DNA from: Pseudaminobacter sp040045035 | Lineage (GTDB): Bacteria > Pseudomonadota > Alphaproteobacteria > Rhizobiales > Rhizobiaceae | DNA: 64,000 bases | Direction: 5' to 3' | Assembly (NCBI RefSeq): GCF_040045035.1 | Contig: NZ_JBDZDS010000011.1 | Coordinates: forward strand, 124,001 to 188,000 | Part shown: positions 43,243-52,446 of the stretch, in pieces | How the letters are laid out: the number at the start of each line of letters is the position of its first letter | How positions within the stretch are numbered: the stretch's first letter is position 1 | Position numbers and translations under genes: made by a program | The notes under the pieces: generated by a model | Told to the model about the DNA's origin: nothing | What the model saw: the letters and a program-made list of their open reading frames with translations, nothing else | Database searches by the model: none

Positions 43243-44291
43243 CACTTCCACCTCACCCGATAGCGCGTCAGCAAAATGGCGGTGACCATGGTCAGAAGCG
43301 CGGTCGCCACCATCACCTGCGCGATATAGCTCGGCACGCCGGCCGTGCGGCTCATGGCGTCGGCGCCGACGAAGATGCCGGCGACGAAGATGGCCGAGGC
43401 GATGACGCCGAGCGGATTGAGCATGGCGAGCATGGCCACCACGATGCCCGAATAGCCGTAGCCGGGGGAGAGATCGAGGGTCAGGTTACCCTTCAGCCCC
43501 GACACTTCCGAGAAGCCGGCAAGAGCCGCGATGCCGCCGGACAGGATCGCCGTCTTGATCAGCACGCCGTTCACCGGAATGCCGGCGAAGTTGGCGGCTT
43601 CCTTGTTGTTGCCGACCGCGCGCATTTCGTAACCAAGCACCGTTTTCTTCATCACCACCCAGGCGACGATGGCCGCGACCACCGCGATGACGAAGCCATA
43701 GTGCAGGCGCTTGCCCTGGATGATGCGCGGCAGCTGCGCGTCGGCGATCACCTTGGAGGATTGCGGCCAGCCAAGGCCCGTCGGGTCCTTCAGCACGCCT
43801 TCCAGCAGCATGGACACGAAAAGCAGCACAATGAAGTTGAGCAGCAGCGTGGTCACCACCTCGTCGACGCCGAAGCGCGTCTTGAGGATGGCGGGGCCGA
43901 GCAGCAGCAGCGCACCGGCCGCCATGGCCGCGATCATGATGATCGGGATCAGCAGATAGGACGGCAGTGGCAGCGCGCCGGTGCCGAGCACCACCGTCAC
44001 CACGCCGCCGATATAGAGCTGGGCCTCGGCGCCAATGTTCCAGAGCTTTGCGCGGAAGGCGACGGCCACCGCAAGCCCGGTGAAGATGAGCGGCGTGGCG
44101 CGGGTCAGCGTTTCAAGAAGCGCGAATTGCGAGCCCGCCGCCCCCTTTGCGACGAGGTAGAAGACGGAGAGCGGCGAGGCGCCCGCCGCCAGCACCAGCA
44201 ACGAGGAGATCACGAAGGTCGCGATGATCGCGCCCACGGGATAAAGCAGCGTGACCGCCAGCGAAGGCGCGGGTTTGGGTTCAAGCCGCAT
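43242..44291 (-). CDS. Nucleoside-type ABC transporter permease 1 (YufP/NupB-like)
   Basis: A 349-aa permease with about nine membrane segments; RAKLWNIGAEAQLYIGG and AVGNNKEAANFAGIP are signatures of BMP/nucleoside importers. Its start overlaps the ATPase gene by 11 bases, implying coupled translation. Confidence 0.92.
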   Translation of the reverse strand: MRLEPKPAPSLAVTLLYPVGAIIATFVISSLLVLAAGASPLSVFYLVAKGAAGSQFALLETLTRATPLIFTGLAVAVAFRAKLWNIGAEAQLYIGGVVTVVLGTGALPLPSYLLIPIIMIAAMAAGALLLLGPAILKTRFGVDEVVTTLLLNFIVLLFVSMLLEGVLKDPTGLGWPQSSKVIADAQLPRIIQGKRLHYGFVIAVVAAIVAWVVMKKTVLGYEMRAVGNNKEAANFAGIPVNGVLIKTAILSGGIAALAGFSEVSGLKGNLTLDLSPGYGYSGIVVAMLAMLNPLGVIASAIFVAGIFVGADAMSRTAGVPSYIAQVMVATALLTMVTAILLTRYRVRWK

Positions 44292-45846
44292 TGGTCACCT
44301 CGCCATGGCCGGCCATCAGTTCGCCGAGCTCGCGGATGCTGCGCTCGCCGCGCTTGGAGGGCGAGGAAAGCTGCCCCTTCGACATGACCAGGATGCGGTC
44401 GGACAAGGCCAGTATTTCCTCCAGGTCTTCCGAAATCAGCAGGATCGCCGCGCCCCTGTCGCGCGCTTCCAGCAGCCGGCGATGCACGAAGGCAACGGCC
44501 CCGACATCGAGCCCACGCGTGGGCTGGTTGGCTAGGATCACGGCCGGCTCGGAATCGAGCGCGCGGCCGAGAATGAGCTTTTGCATGTTGCCGCCGGAGA
44601 GTAGCCGGATGCGCGCCTCGGGCGACGGGCATTTGACGTCGTAGTCGCGAATGATCTCTTCAGCGAAGTTTCTTGCCGCTTTCCAGTCGAGAAAGCCGTG
44701 GCGGCTGAAGCGCGGCGTGGCGTAGCGCTCGGAGATGACGTTCTCGGTGACGCTCATGTCGCCGATGCTGCCGACCGCATGGCGATCCTCGGGGATACGG
44801 CCGATGCCGTTGGCAAGGGCCGCGCGCGGCGACCAGTTGCCCGCCACGGACCCGCCGATGACGATCTCGCCGGACGCCGGCTGCATCGTGCCGGAGATCA
44901 GCGACGCAAGCGCGGACTGGCCGTTGCCGGAAACACCCGCCAGCCCTGTGATCTCGCCGGCGCGGAGCGCGAGCGACAGGCCATCGAGGCGCGTGGTCGT
45001 ACCTTGACGGGCGGTCGAGACGTTCTTCAGCTCGAATACGACCGGGCCGGTCTTCGGCGCGCTCACCGGCGGACTGGCCACTTCCTGCCCGACCATCAGC
45101 GCGGCAAGTTCGGTACGGTTGGTGGTGGCGGTCGCACGCTCGCCGGCCAGCGTTCCGGCGCGCAGCACCAGCACACGGTCGCTGACGGCCATGACCTCAT
45201 TCAGCTTGTGCGAGATGAAGATGATCGACAGGCCCTGCGCCACCAGCAGCTTCAGCGTGCGGAACAGCGCGTCGGTCTCGGCTGGCGTGAGCACCGCCGT
45301 CGGCTCGTCGAGGATGAGGATGCGGGCGTCGCGATACAGCGCCTTGAGGATTTCGACGCGCTGGCGCTCGCCCACCGAGAGGGTGGCGACGGTGGCATCG
45401 GGATGCACGGTCAGGCCGAAATCGGCCGAGAGCTTTTCGATGCGCCGCCGCGCGGCCGCACGATCAAGGCGAAGCTTCCAGGGGCTCTGCGTGCCGAGCG
45501 CGATGTTCTCCAGCACGGTCATGTTCTCGGCCAGCGTGAAATGCTGGTGCACCATGCCGATGCCGGCATCGAGCGCAGCGCGCGGGTCGCCCGGCGGCAG
45601 CGGCTTGCCGAAGGCTTCCACCGTGCCCTCGTCGGCCACGTAATGGCCGAACAGGATGTTCATCAGCGTGGTCTTGCCGGCACCGTTCTCGCCCAGCAGC
45701 GCGATGACCTCGCCGCGCCTCAGCGTGAAGGAGATGGCGTTGTTGGCCACCAGCGGGCCGAACCGCTTGGTGATTCCATCGAGGCGCAGCACGGCGGGCG
45801 CCCGCTCTTCAGCAACACCACCACGGACAAGGAGCGACGCCTCCAA
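44281..45846 (-). CDS. Nucleoside-type ABC transporter ATPase with two NBDs (NupA-like)
   Basis: A 521-aa fusion of two ATPase domains like RbsA/NupA. NBD1 is complete: GENGAGKTT, LSVGERQRVEILKAL, ILILDEPTAVLTP. NBD2 has a degenerate Walker A (GVSGNGQSA, no Lys), LLSGGNMQKLILGRAL and ILANQPTRGLD, typical of the family. It starts with TTG preceded by GAGGGG; no ATG fits. Confidence 0.92.
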   Translation of the reverse strand: MEASLLVRGGVAEERAPAVLRLDGITKRFGPLVANNAISFTLRRGEVIALLGENGAGKTTLMNILFGHYVADEGTVEAFGKPLPPGDPRAALDAGIGMVHQHFTLAENMTVLENIALGTQSPWKLRLDRAAARRRIEKLSADFGLTVHPDATVATLSVGERQRVEILKALYRDARILILDEPTAVLTPAETDALFRTLKLLVAQGLSIIFISHKLNEVMAVSDRVLVLRAGTLAGERATATTNRTELAALMVGQEVASPPVSAPKTGPVVFELKNVSTARQGTTTRLDGLSLALRAGEITGLAGVSGNGQSALASLISGTMQPASGEIVIGGSVAGNWSPRAALANGIGRIPEDRHAVGSIGDMSVTENVISERYATPRFSRHGFLDWKAARNFAEEIIRDYDVKCPSPEARIRLLSGGNMQKLILGRALDSEPAVILANQPTRGLDVGAVAFVHRRLLEARDRGAAILLISEDLEEILALSDRILVMSKGQLSSPSKRGERSIRELGELMAGHGEVTNAA

Positions 45847-45906
45847 ATCACCAACCCCTCAGTTCAGCGGGCGTCACTTCCAGCCCTGTCCGGTATTACG
45901 CCATGG

Positions 45907-45925
45907 GCCCGCCGGAGAAGCGGGC
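45907..45925 (-). promoter_or_regulatory. Hairpin between BMP binding-protein and ATPase genes
   Basis: GCCCGC/GCGGGC with a 7-base loop lies in the 195-base gap after the binding-protein gene. Shorter than the two other post-binding-protein hairpins in this window. Confidence 0.4.
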
Positions 45926-46041
45926 GCGCCGCGGCCGGCAGACGAGCGGCAGCGTTCGAAGCCTGGCCGGCCCTCACGCTGTCGCCCATGCGGCCTCGGG
46001 CTCACCTTTTCACCGCAAGCGGCGGGAAGGTAAAGCCGTCG

Positions 46042-47079
46042 TCAGTTGGATTTCGGCTCGGAGTCGTCGATTTCAACAGTGAAGGAGCCGTCCTTGATGG
46101 CCTTTTCCTTCTCGGCGACCTTGGCCATGACCTCGGCCGGCACCTTGCCTTCGAAGGTGCCGAGAGGCGCCATCGAGCAGCCACCGTCCTTCATGAAGGA
46201 ATAGACGCCGTAATCGGCGGCCTTGAAGGTTCCGGCCTTCACCTCGGCAATCGCCTTGTCCAGCGTCGGCTCGAAGTGCCACAGCGCGGAGGCCACGACC
46301 GTTTCCGGATAGTCCGCCTGGGTGTCGATGACGTTGCCGACCGCCAGAACATTGCGCTCCTTGGCGGCATCAGAAACGCCGAAGCGCTCGGCATAGAGCA
46401 GGTCGGCGCCGCCGTCGATCTGGGCGAAAGCGGTTTCCTTGGCCTTGGGCGGGTCGAACCAGGAGCCGATGAAGGCGACCTGGAACTTGGCGTCGGGCGC
46501 GCTTTCCTTCACGCCGGCCATGAAGGCGTTCATCAGCCGGTTGACCTCGGGGATCGGGTAGCCGCCGACCATGCCGATGTTCTTCGACTTGGTCATGGCG
46601 CCGGCGATGATGCCGGTGAGGTAGGACGCGTCCTGGATGTAGTTGTCGAAGGGCGAGAAGTTCGGCACGGCCTCGTCGGCCTTGAAGCTCGAGCCCATCA
46701 GGAAGGCGACGTCCGGATAGTCCTTGGCGACCGCGCGGGCGGCGTCCTCGACGCCGAACACCTCGCCGAGGATCAGCTTGTGGCCGGCCTCGCAATATTC
46801 GCGCATCACGCGCTCATAGTCGTTGTTGGAGGTGTTTTCCGAATAGACATACTCGATGTCGCCGCGTTCCTTGGCGGCGTTGGCGGCCTTGTGGATGCGG
46901 CTGACCCACTGCTGCTCGACCGGCACGGTGTAGACGGCCGCAACCTTCAGGGGCTCGGCGGCAAAGAGACGGGCGGGCGAGCCCGCTATGGCGGCGAAAG
47001 CGGCACCCGCACCCGCGGCCTTCAGGACCGAACGGCGCGAAACGCCGGCAAATTCCGTCGCATTCTTGTTCTTGTGCAT
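46042..47079 (-). CDS. BMP family ABC transporter substrate-binding protein
   Basis: A 345-aa BMP/PnrA-like binding protein that captures nucleosides or purine-type bases. It has a twin-arginine leader (GVSRRSVLKAAGAGAAFAAIAGSPARLFA) and no lipobox, so a soluble periplasmic form is expected. NNDYERVMREYCEAGHKLILG, MVGGYPIPEVNRLMNAF and GADLLYAERFG fit the family. ATG 47079 follows GAGG at ten bases; the frame is open to 47184 but not conserved. First gene of the operon ending in codA. Confidence 0.9.
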   Translation of the reverse strand: MHKNKNATEFAGVSRRSVLKAAGAGAAFAAIAGSPARLFAAEPLKVAAVYTVPVEQQWVSRIHKAANAAKERGDIEYVYSENTSNNDYERVMREYCEAGHKLILGEVFGVEDAARAVAKDYPDVAFLMGSSFKADEAVPNFSPFDNYIQDASYLTGIIAGAMTKSKNIGMVGGYPIPEVNRLMNAFMAGVKESAPDAKFQVAFIGSWFDPPKAKETAFAQIDGGADLLYAERFGVSDAAKERNVLAVGNVIDTQADYPETVVASALWHFEPTLDKAIAEVKAGTFKAADYGVYSFMKDGGCSMAPLGTFEGKVPAEVMAKVAEKEKAIKDGSFTVEIDDSEPKSN

Positions 47080-47354
47080 TGTACGACCACCTCTGGCTTT
47101 CTTAGGCCCGGACCCCGCGCCCCGACCCCCTTTGTATGCCGGCAACGCTATTCGATTTCCCGAAAACCGGCAATTGGCAGGCAAAGCCTATCCACCGCCG
47201 GCGTTTCGTCCCGCCAAGCATCGTTAGTCGACAAATCGGATGCAACTTTTGGTTTTTTACGACCGCAATGCCTATATCGGTGATAAAGGTTGTCCACCAG
47301 CGACGGAACGCAATGACGCGGACCCTGGCTCTTCCCGAAAGGACCCGCAACACA

Positions 47355-47501
47355 ATGGCGAAAAAGCCTAACTACGGCCAGGAACGCAGAGACCGCGACC
47401 GCATCAAGGCCGCGAAGAAGGCCGAGAAGGCCACCGCCAAGGCAAACAAGTCCGAACGCAAGCCGGACGAGGTGAACGAACTGGAGACGAAGCAGGACTA
47501 G
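47355..47501 (+). CDS. Small basic conserved protein (48 aa)
   Basis: MAKKPNYGQERRDRDRIKAA starts a lysine-rich, highly charged protein, a type I associate with small uncharacterised rhizobial proteins. AAAGG lies upstream. Function unknown; the charge suggests nucleic-acid or ribosome association. The frame is open upstream to 47136 but without coding character. Confidence 0.6.
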   Translation: MAKKPNYGQERRDRDRIKAAKKAEKATAKANKSERKPDEVNELETKQD

Positions 47502-47551
47502 GAGTCGCCACCGAGCAGCGGGCTTCCCGTCAATGAATTCAGGAGTATGAA

Positions 47552-47749
47552 ATGAAGCCTCTCGCGACCGAACAGAAATTGGACAGGACGGACGCGGCAG
47601 CGCGCCAGATCATGAACGCCGAACTTGCTGCTCGAGAAAAGAAGACCGCCCGGCTGCGTGCACTTCGGCAGGAAAAAGAAGCGGCGGAGCGCGCGGAAGC
47701 GGCGAAGAATCCTCCTCCGGTGAAGCGCGCCCGCAAGAAAGCCTCCTAG
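47552..47749 (+). CDS. Small charged conserved protein (65 aa)
   Basis: A helical Lys/Arg/Ala/Glu-rich protein (probably one long coiled-coil helix, residues 10-50, then a KRARKK tail). AGGAG six bases before the ATG is a strong start signal. Unknown function. Follows the previous small gene by 50 bases. Confidence 0.65.
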   Translation: MKPLATEQKLDRTDAAARQIMNAELAAREKKTARLRALRQEKEAAERAEAAKNPPPVKRARKKAS

Positions 47750-47756
47750 AACGGGT

Positions 47757-48014
47757 TCAGGGTGCCTTGTCGCTGATCAACACGTCGGCCTCACGGGCCG
47801 CAGCGATGAAGGCGCGCCTGGCCGCCATGACCGGCTTGTTGCCGGCAATGGCGTCATGACAGGCCTGGAGGGCGGCGCGATGCTTGGGGCTTCTTTTTCC
47901 CGCCCAGTTGTTGAGAAGAAAATCCGAAGCCTCGCGGGCAGTCTTCAGGATTTGGTGATTTCCGGTGTCACCGAGCTTTACGGTGAGCGGAACGTCAAAG
48001 CGATCGTTTTGCAT
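47757..48014 (-). CDS. DUF982 domain protein
   Basis: An 85-aa protein matching DUF982, a small family of rhizobia: FDVPLTVKLGDTGNHQIL, ASDFLLNNWAGKRSPKH, C in ALQACHDAIAGNKP, ARRAFIAAAREA. No function known. GCAGGA precedes ATG 48014; an upstream frame extension to 48224 is not conserved. Convergent with the small charged gene. Confidence 0.8.
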   Translation of the reverse strand: MQNDRFDVPLTVKLGDTGNHQILKTAREASDFLLNNWAGKRSPKHRAALQACHDAIAGNKPVMAARRAFIAAAREADVLISDKAP

Positions 48015-48177
48015 TCCTGCTCTTACGCCCTTGCGCAGGCGAAAGCGAGCATCGAAACGTTTTTCTTCGCGGAAGCCCGTTTCGCTTTTGCGACCGGCCC
48101 GTTCTAGAGAACGAAAACTGACGCACGCAAAAGCGCCTCTAGCGCCTTGAAGGCTTCGCCTGCGCTGCGGTCTGCCT

Positions 48178-49011
48178 TCAAACCGTTGCAGGGTCCAGCG
48201 GCGGCTCGTCCTTGTGGCGCGCAATCAGCGTCGCAAGGTCGGCGTTCCGGAACGCGTCGCGCAACGCGTCGAACGACGGCAGGACAAAATAGGCACGCTG
48301 GAACTTGTCGATCTCGTAGGCAGTGCGCATCACCGTCTCGATTTCGAAGGGCACGCGATGCGCGTCCGGGCTTTCGACCGCGAACTGCAACTCGCTGTAG
48401 GACGACATCAGCCCCGCGCCGAACGCCTTGAGCGGCTGGCCGGCCTCCTGGATGAGGCTGAATTCGGCGGTGTACCAGTAAAGCCGCGAGATCATGTCGT
48501 GGCCGCCGAGCTCAATCGCGCCACTGGCTCTTTCGCCGTACTGCTGCATGAAATCGGCGAAAGCCGGCTGGGTCAGCGCCGGAACATGGCCGAAGAAATC
48601 GTGGAACATGTCGGGCTCGACGATGTAGTCGAGCTCTTCCTTGGTGCGCAGCCAGTTGGTGACCGGGAAACGCCGGTTGGTCAGATGCACGAAAAACGGT
48701 TCCGCCGGGATCAGGCCCGGCACGGCGACGAGTTCCCAGCCGGTGAGCTTGCGCAGTTTCCGGCTGACCTCGTCGAAATCCGGGATACGCTCGAGCAATC
48801 CCAGCGCCTCGACGCCATCGAGATAGGAGCGGTGCGCGAGCCGCTTGGTCAGCTTGGTCTGGCGGTCGCAAAGGATGCGCCACACCTCCTGCTCGCTGTC
48901 GCTGTAGTCGTAGTCCTGCCGGACTGTAAAATCGGCGCGGCAGACGGAATAGTTGCCGCGCAAACCCTGGGCCGCACATTCGCGGGCATAAGCTTCGACG
49001 CTGATATTCAT
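48178..49011 (-). CDS. phhA: Phenylalanine 4-monooxygenase
   Basis: A 277-aa tetrahydrobiopterin-dependent hydroxylase that converts phenylalanine to tyrosine. The iron ligands are in VEPDMFHDFFGHVPAL (two His) and the Glu in WYTAEFSLI; the pterin/substrate region is PDFDEVSRKL and LVAVPGLIPAEPFF. GGAGG is eight bases before ATG 49011; the upstream ATG at 49017 is too close to it. Divergent from an Lrp regulator, which probably controls it in response to an aromatic amino acid. Confidence 0.96.
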   Translation of the reverse strand: MNISVEAYARECAAQGLRGNYSVCRADFTVRQDYDYSDSEQEVWRILCDRQTKLTKRLAHRSYLDGVEALGLLERIPDFDEVSRKLRKLTGWELVAVPGLIPAEPFFVHLTNRRFPVTNWLRTKEELDYIVEPDMFHDFFGHVPALTQPAFADFMQQYGERASGAIELGGHDMISRLYWYTAEFSLIQEAGQPLKAFGAGLMSSYSELQFAVESPDAHRVPFEIETVMRTAYEIDKFQRAYFVLPSFDALRDAFRNADLATLIARHKDEPPLDPATV

Positions 49012-49084
49012 GACCATGTCCTCCACAAAAGCAGAATACCGTCTGATCCGGAGGGGTTTTTGCCTAATCCATCGATATGGCCGC

Positions 49085-49101
49085 GAATTTGAGGTAAATT
49101 C
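49085..49101. promoter_or_regulatory. 17-bp palindrome between phhA and lrp, candidate Lrp site
   Basis: GAATTTGAGGTAAATTC has perfect GAATTT/AAATTC arms and an AT-rich core like Lrp/AsnC operators. It lies 29 bases before the regulator ATG and 74 bases before phhA. Confidence 0.55.
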
Positions 49102-49129
49102 AGCGCAAGATCTAAATCGGGGAGTGAAA

Positions 49130-49606
49130 ATGCCTCAATTCGACGATTTCGAGATCAAGATGCTCGACGTCCTGCAGCGTGACGGCCGCAAGCCGGTGTC
49201 GGAGCTGGCGCAGGAGATCGGCCTGTCGACCACGCCCTGCGCCCGCCGCTTCGACGCCCTTCAGGATGCAGGCGTCATAAATGGCTTCAGCGCCGTCATC
49301 AGTCGCCGCGCGGTGGGGCTGATGGTAGAGGTGTTCATCCAGGTCCGGCTGACCAGTCACAGCGACGAGTCACCGGAGCACTTCATCACCGCCGTGCAGC
49401 GCATGGACGAGGTCTCGGCCTGCTGGACGATGACCGGCGAATACGACTTCCTGCTGCACGTGATGGTGCCGAGCGTGGACGATCTCAACGACTTCGTCAT
49501 GCACCGGCTGATGCGCCTGCCGGGCGTGCGCGACGTGCACACCCAGCTCGTGCTGCAGAACATCAAGGGGCCGGGCCATGTGCCGCTGGGCCATTTGAAG
49601 AAGTAG
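49130..49606 (+). CDS. Lrp/AsnC family transcriptional regulator
   Basis: A 158-aa regulator: N-terminal winged helix-turn-helix (LDVLQRDGRKPVSELAQEIGLSTTPCARRF) and C-terminal RAM ligand domain with the GEYDFLLHV strand. Start 49130 follows GGGGAG. Its divergent arrangement with phhA suggests control of phenylalanine breakdown (PhhR-like role, but a different family). Confidence 0.92.
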   Translation: MPQFDDFEIKMLDVLQRDGRKPVSELAQEIGLSTTPCARRFDALQDAGVINGFSAVISRRAVGLMVEVFIQVRLTSHSDESPEHFITAVQRMDEVSACWTMTGEYDFLLHVMVPSVDDLNDFVMHRLMRLPGVRDVHTQLVLQNIKGPGHVPLGHLKK

Positions 49607-49624
49607 GATCGAGCTTGCTCGTCC

Positions 49625-50524
49625 TTACGGAACGATCAGCGTTCCCGCGCCATGCTCGGTGAACAGCTCCAGCAGCACCGAATGCGGGGTCTTGCCGTTG
49701 AGGATGACCACGCCTTCCACACCGCGCTCGATGGCTTCGATGCAGGTCTCGACCTTGGGGATCATGCCCCCGGAAATGGTGCCGTCCTTGATCAGTGCCC
49801 GGGCCTCGGCCACCGTCAGCTCGTCGATGAGGTTCTTGTCCTTGTCGAGCACGCCCGGCACGTCGGTGAGGAACAACAGGCGCGAGGCGTTCAGCGCGCC
49901 GGCGATGGCGCCGGCGAAGGTGTCGGCGTTGATGTTGTAGGTGTGACCGTCGCGGCCGGGCGCCACAGGGGCGATCACCGGGATCATCTCCGAGCGGGCC
50001 AGGAGGTCGAGCAGGGTGCGGTCGACCTCGACCGGCTCGCCGACGAAGCCCAGATCCAGCACGCGCTCTATGTTGGAGTCGGGATCGACCATGGTCTTCT
50101 TGGCCTTTTCGGCGAAGACCATGTTGCCGTCCTTGCCGCACAGGCCGATCGCCCACTCGCCCTCGGCATTGATGAGCGCGACGATCTCCTTGTTGATCGA
50201 GCCGGCCAGCACCATCTCGACGATCTCGACCGTCTTCTGGTCGGTCACGCGCAGGCCGCCCTCGAATTTGGACTCGATGCCCATCTTGGCGAGCATGGCG
50301 CCGATCTGCGGGCCGCCGCCGTGGACGACGATGGGATTGACCCCCGACTGCTTCAGCAGCGCGATGTCGCGGGCAAAGGCCTTGCCGAGCTCATTGTCGC
50401 CCATGGCATGGCCGCCATATTTCACCACCACGGTCTTGTTTTCGTAGCGCTGCATGTAGGGCAGCGCGGCCGAAAGAAGGTTCGCCTGCTCCGCCGCCTT
50501 GGCCGCGATGTCCGTCGATGTCAT
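49625..50524 (-). CDS. argB: Acetylglutamate kinase
   Basis: A 299-aa amino acid kinase of arginine synthesis, phosphorylating N-acetylglutamate. KYGGHAMGD, VHGGGPQIG (substrate/ATP loop), GLRVTD, NINADTFAGAIAGAL and GGMIPKVE are all present. The N-terminal helix suggests the arginine-sensitive hexameric form. Confidence 0.97.
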   Translation of the reverse strand: MTSTDIAAKAAEQANLLSAALPYMQRYENKTVVVKYGGHAMGDNELGKAFARDIALLKQSGVNPIVVHGGGPQIGAMLAKMGIESKFEGGLRVTDQKTVEIVEMVLAGSINKEIVALINAEGEWAIGLCGKDGNMVFAEKAKKTMVDPDSNIERVLDLGFVGEPVEVDRTLLDLLARSEMIPVIAPVAPGRDGHTYNINADTFAGAIAGALNASRLLFLTDVPGVLDKDKNLIDELTVAEARALIKDGTISGGMIPKVETCIEAIERGVEGVVILNGKTPHSVLLELFTEHGAGTLIVP

Positions 50525-50613
50525 GAGGATTTCCCCGTCGGATGGAATCGGCGGTTACTTAGCGGCAAAGGCAACGGGGAGCAATCGGCAAGCTGATCGG
50601 AAACCGCCCAGCC

Positions 50614-51111
50614 TCACGATGTCGCGGGCTTGAAGTCCAGCGCGACGCCGTTGAGGCAGTGGCGCTTGCCGGTCGGCGGCGGGCCGTCGTCGAAGATGTG
50701 CCCAAGATGGCCGCCGCAACGACGGCAATGAACCTCGGTGCGGGTCATGAAGAAAGAGGTGTCTTCTTTCGTGCGCACCGCGTCGGGCAGGGGTTCCCAG
50801 AAACTCGGCCAGCCAGTGCCGGAATCGTATTTGGCGGCCGAGGAATAGACGGCGAGGTCGCAGCCGGCACAGTGATAGATGCCCTTGCGCGTCTCGTGGT
50901 CGAGCGGGCTGGAGCCGGCGCGCTCGGTGCCTTCCTTGCGCAGCACGGTAAACTGCTCGGGCGTCAGGATCTTGCGCCACTCGTCTTCGGACTTGTCGAT
51001 CTCGAAAGTCTCGGCCAGAGCTTCGCCCGACCGCCTGCCGCGCAGGAACTGGCCGGTGACCAGGAAAGCGGCAGCGGCAGCGCTGCCAAGCAGGACATGT
51101 CGACGGTTCAT
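50614..51111 (-). CDS. msrB: Peptide-methionine (R)-S-oxide reductase, exported
   Basis: A 165-aa MsrB. Two zinc CxxC pairs (CAGC, CRRC), GTGWPSFW and the catalytic RHCLNGVALDF are intact. The N-terminus MNRRHVLLGSAAAAAFLVTG looks like a twin-arginine-type leader or anchor, so it probably repairs oxidised methionines in the periplasm. GGAG precedes ATG 51111. Confidence 0.94.
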   Translation of the reverse strand: MNRRHVLLGSAAAAAFLVTGQFLRGRRSGEALAETFEIDKSEDEWRKILTPEQFTVLRKEGTERAGSSPLDHETRKGIYHCAGCDLAVYSSAAKYDSGTGWPSFWEPLPDAVRTKEDTSFFMTRTEVHCRRCGGHLGHIFDDGPPPTGKRHCLNGVALDFKPATS

Positions 51112-51229
51112 CGCTCTCTCCTCCGCGGCGCAGTCTATTGCGACCACGGTCCCACAGGCCAATCAACTCGAATTGAACCGCGTCGCCGCGGTGGAGGCCC
51201 GAGCGCTTCGTGACCAAGATCGAAGGGTC

Positions 51230-51529
51230 CTAAGGCAGCTTCGCGGCCAGAAGATCGATCTTGTGCACTGTCGGCGGCTCGGCCAGCAGTTCATCCACCC
51301 TGGCGAACAGGGCCGTCGCGACCGCGCCGGTAAGATGCGCCTCTCGCCCCGCCTCGTCTGGAAAGGCGTCGAAGATGCCGTAAGTGGAGGTGTCCATCTT
51401 CAAGGCGAACCACGCCGTGGTCGCCGGCTCGCGCTCGACCAGCGCCAAGCCGCCCTTGAGGAAGGCTTCGACCTCGGCTTCCTTGCCCGGCTTGGCTTTC
51501 AATCTCACGTAAAGTGCCTTGCTGACCAT
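51230..51529 (-). CDS. Antibiotic biosynthesis monooxygenase (ABM) domain protein
   Basis: A 99-aa single ferredoxin-like domain (LYVRLKAKPGKEAEVEAFL ... TYGIFDAFPDEAGREAHL). Family members are cofactor-free oxygenases or quinone/stress-related proteins; role here unknown. GGAGGACGCG precedes the ATG. Confidence 0.85.
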   Translation of the reverse strand: MVSKALYVRLKAKPGKEAEVEAFLKGGLALVEREPATTAWFALKMDTSTYGIFDAFPDEAGREAHLTGAVATALFARVDELLAEPPTVHKIDLLAAKLP

Positions 51530-51628
51530 CGCGTCCTCCTTCGGATAGGATCGGCGAGTTCAGAACTATGGCCGTTCGGCCGCATGTCCATGGCGGCCGC
51601 GCGGAAACCGGGAAGGAGCGCGCGGTCT

Positions 51629-52300
51629 TCAGCCGCCGCGCACGGCAAGCGCGATCGCCTCGCGCAGTTCCTCCATGCCGTCGCCCTTCTCCGAGGAGGT
51701 GGCGAGGACGACCGGGAAGGCGGCCGGGCGCTTGCGGATCTTTTCCAGCGTCTCGGCGATCAGCCGCGGCACGCCGGCGGATTTGATCTTGTCGGTCTTG
51801 GTCAGGACGATCTGGTAGGAGACGGCGGCCTTGTCGAGCAGGGACAAGACCTCCTCGTCATTCTTCTTGATGCCGTGGCGCGAGTCGATCAGGACATAGA
51901 CGCGTTTCAGCGTCACGCGGCCGCGCAGATAGTCGAAGACAAGCTTCGTCCACTCATCCACCTGGTCCTTGGGCGCCTTGGCATAGCCGTAGCCCGGCAT
52001 GTCGACCAGCGCCATGGGCGGCAGGTCGCCGTCCTTGCCGGAGAAGCCGTCCGGAACGAAATAGTTGAGCTCCTGCGTGCGGCCCGGCGTGTTGGAGGTG
52101 CGTGCAAGCCCCTTCTGCCCGACCAGACCGTTGATCAGCGACGACTTGCCGACGTTGGAGCGGCCGGCAAACGCGATCTCGGGCGGGCCTTCCGGCGGCA
52201 GGAACTTCATCGACGGCACGCCGCGGATGAAGATCCACGGTGCGGTGAAGAGGCTGCTCGCCACGAGCGGCAGGGATCTGGATTCTGTCTGTTCGGTCAC
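51629..52300 (-). CDS. engB: Ribosome biogenesis GTPase EngB (YihA/YsxC)
   Basis: A 223-aa GTPase with G1 GRSNVGKSSLING, G3 DMPGYG, G4 TKTD and G5 TSSEKG. It assists large-subunit maturation. Start is GTG with GGAG eight bases upstream. Confidence 0.95.
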   Translation of the reverse strand: MTEQTESRSLPLVASSLFTAPWIFIRGVPSMKFLPPEGPPEIAFAGRSNVGKSSLINGLVGQKGLARTSNTPGRTQELNYFVPDGFSGKDGDLPPMALVDMPGYGYAKAPKDQVDEWTKLVFDYLRGRVTLKRVYVLIDSRHGIKKNDEEVLSLLDKAAVSYQIVLTKTDKIKSAGVPRLIAETLEKIRKRPAAFPVVLATSSEKGDGMEELREAIALAVRGG

Positions 52301-52403
52301 GCTGCTTGCTCCTGCCGGGATATGTCGGCGCCGCGTATGGCATCTAGGTTGCGGGGCGCCTTGTCAACCGGCCGGCCCGATCTGCCCTATGCGTTAAAGC
52401 AAA

Positions 52404-52427
52404 AGCCCCGGATCGCTCCGGGGCTTT
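52404..52427 (-). terminator. Terminator downstream of yidC
   Basis: On the minus strand GCCCCGGA-GCGA-TCCGGGGC is followed by TTTTGCTTT, 20 bases after the yidC stop, separating it from engB. Confidence 0.85.
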
Positions 52428-52446
52428 CGCGAGGTCGGGGCGCCCG

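Noticed and set aside
44698..47283. An 861-codon open frame antisense to the nucleoside ATPase and binding-protein genes.
   Set aside because: It spans two recognised genes on the other strand and the product is a low-complexity Arg/Gly/Ala/His mixture without domains.
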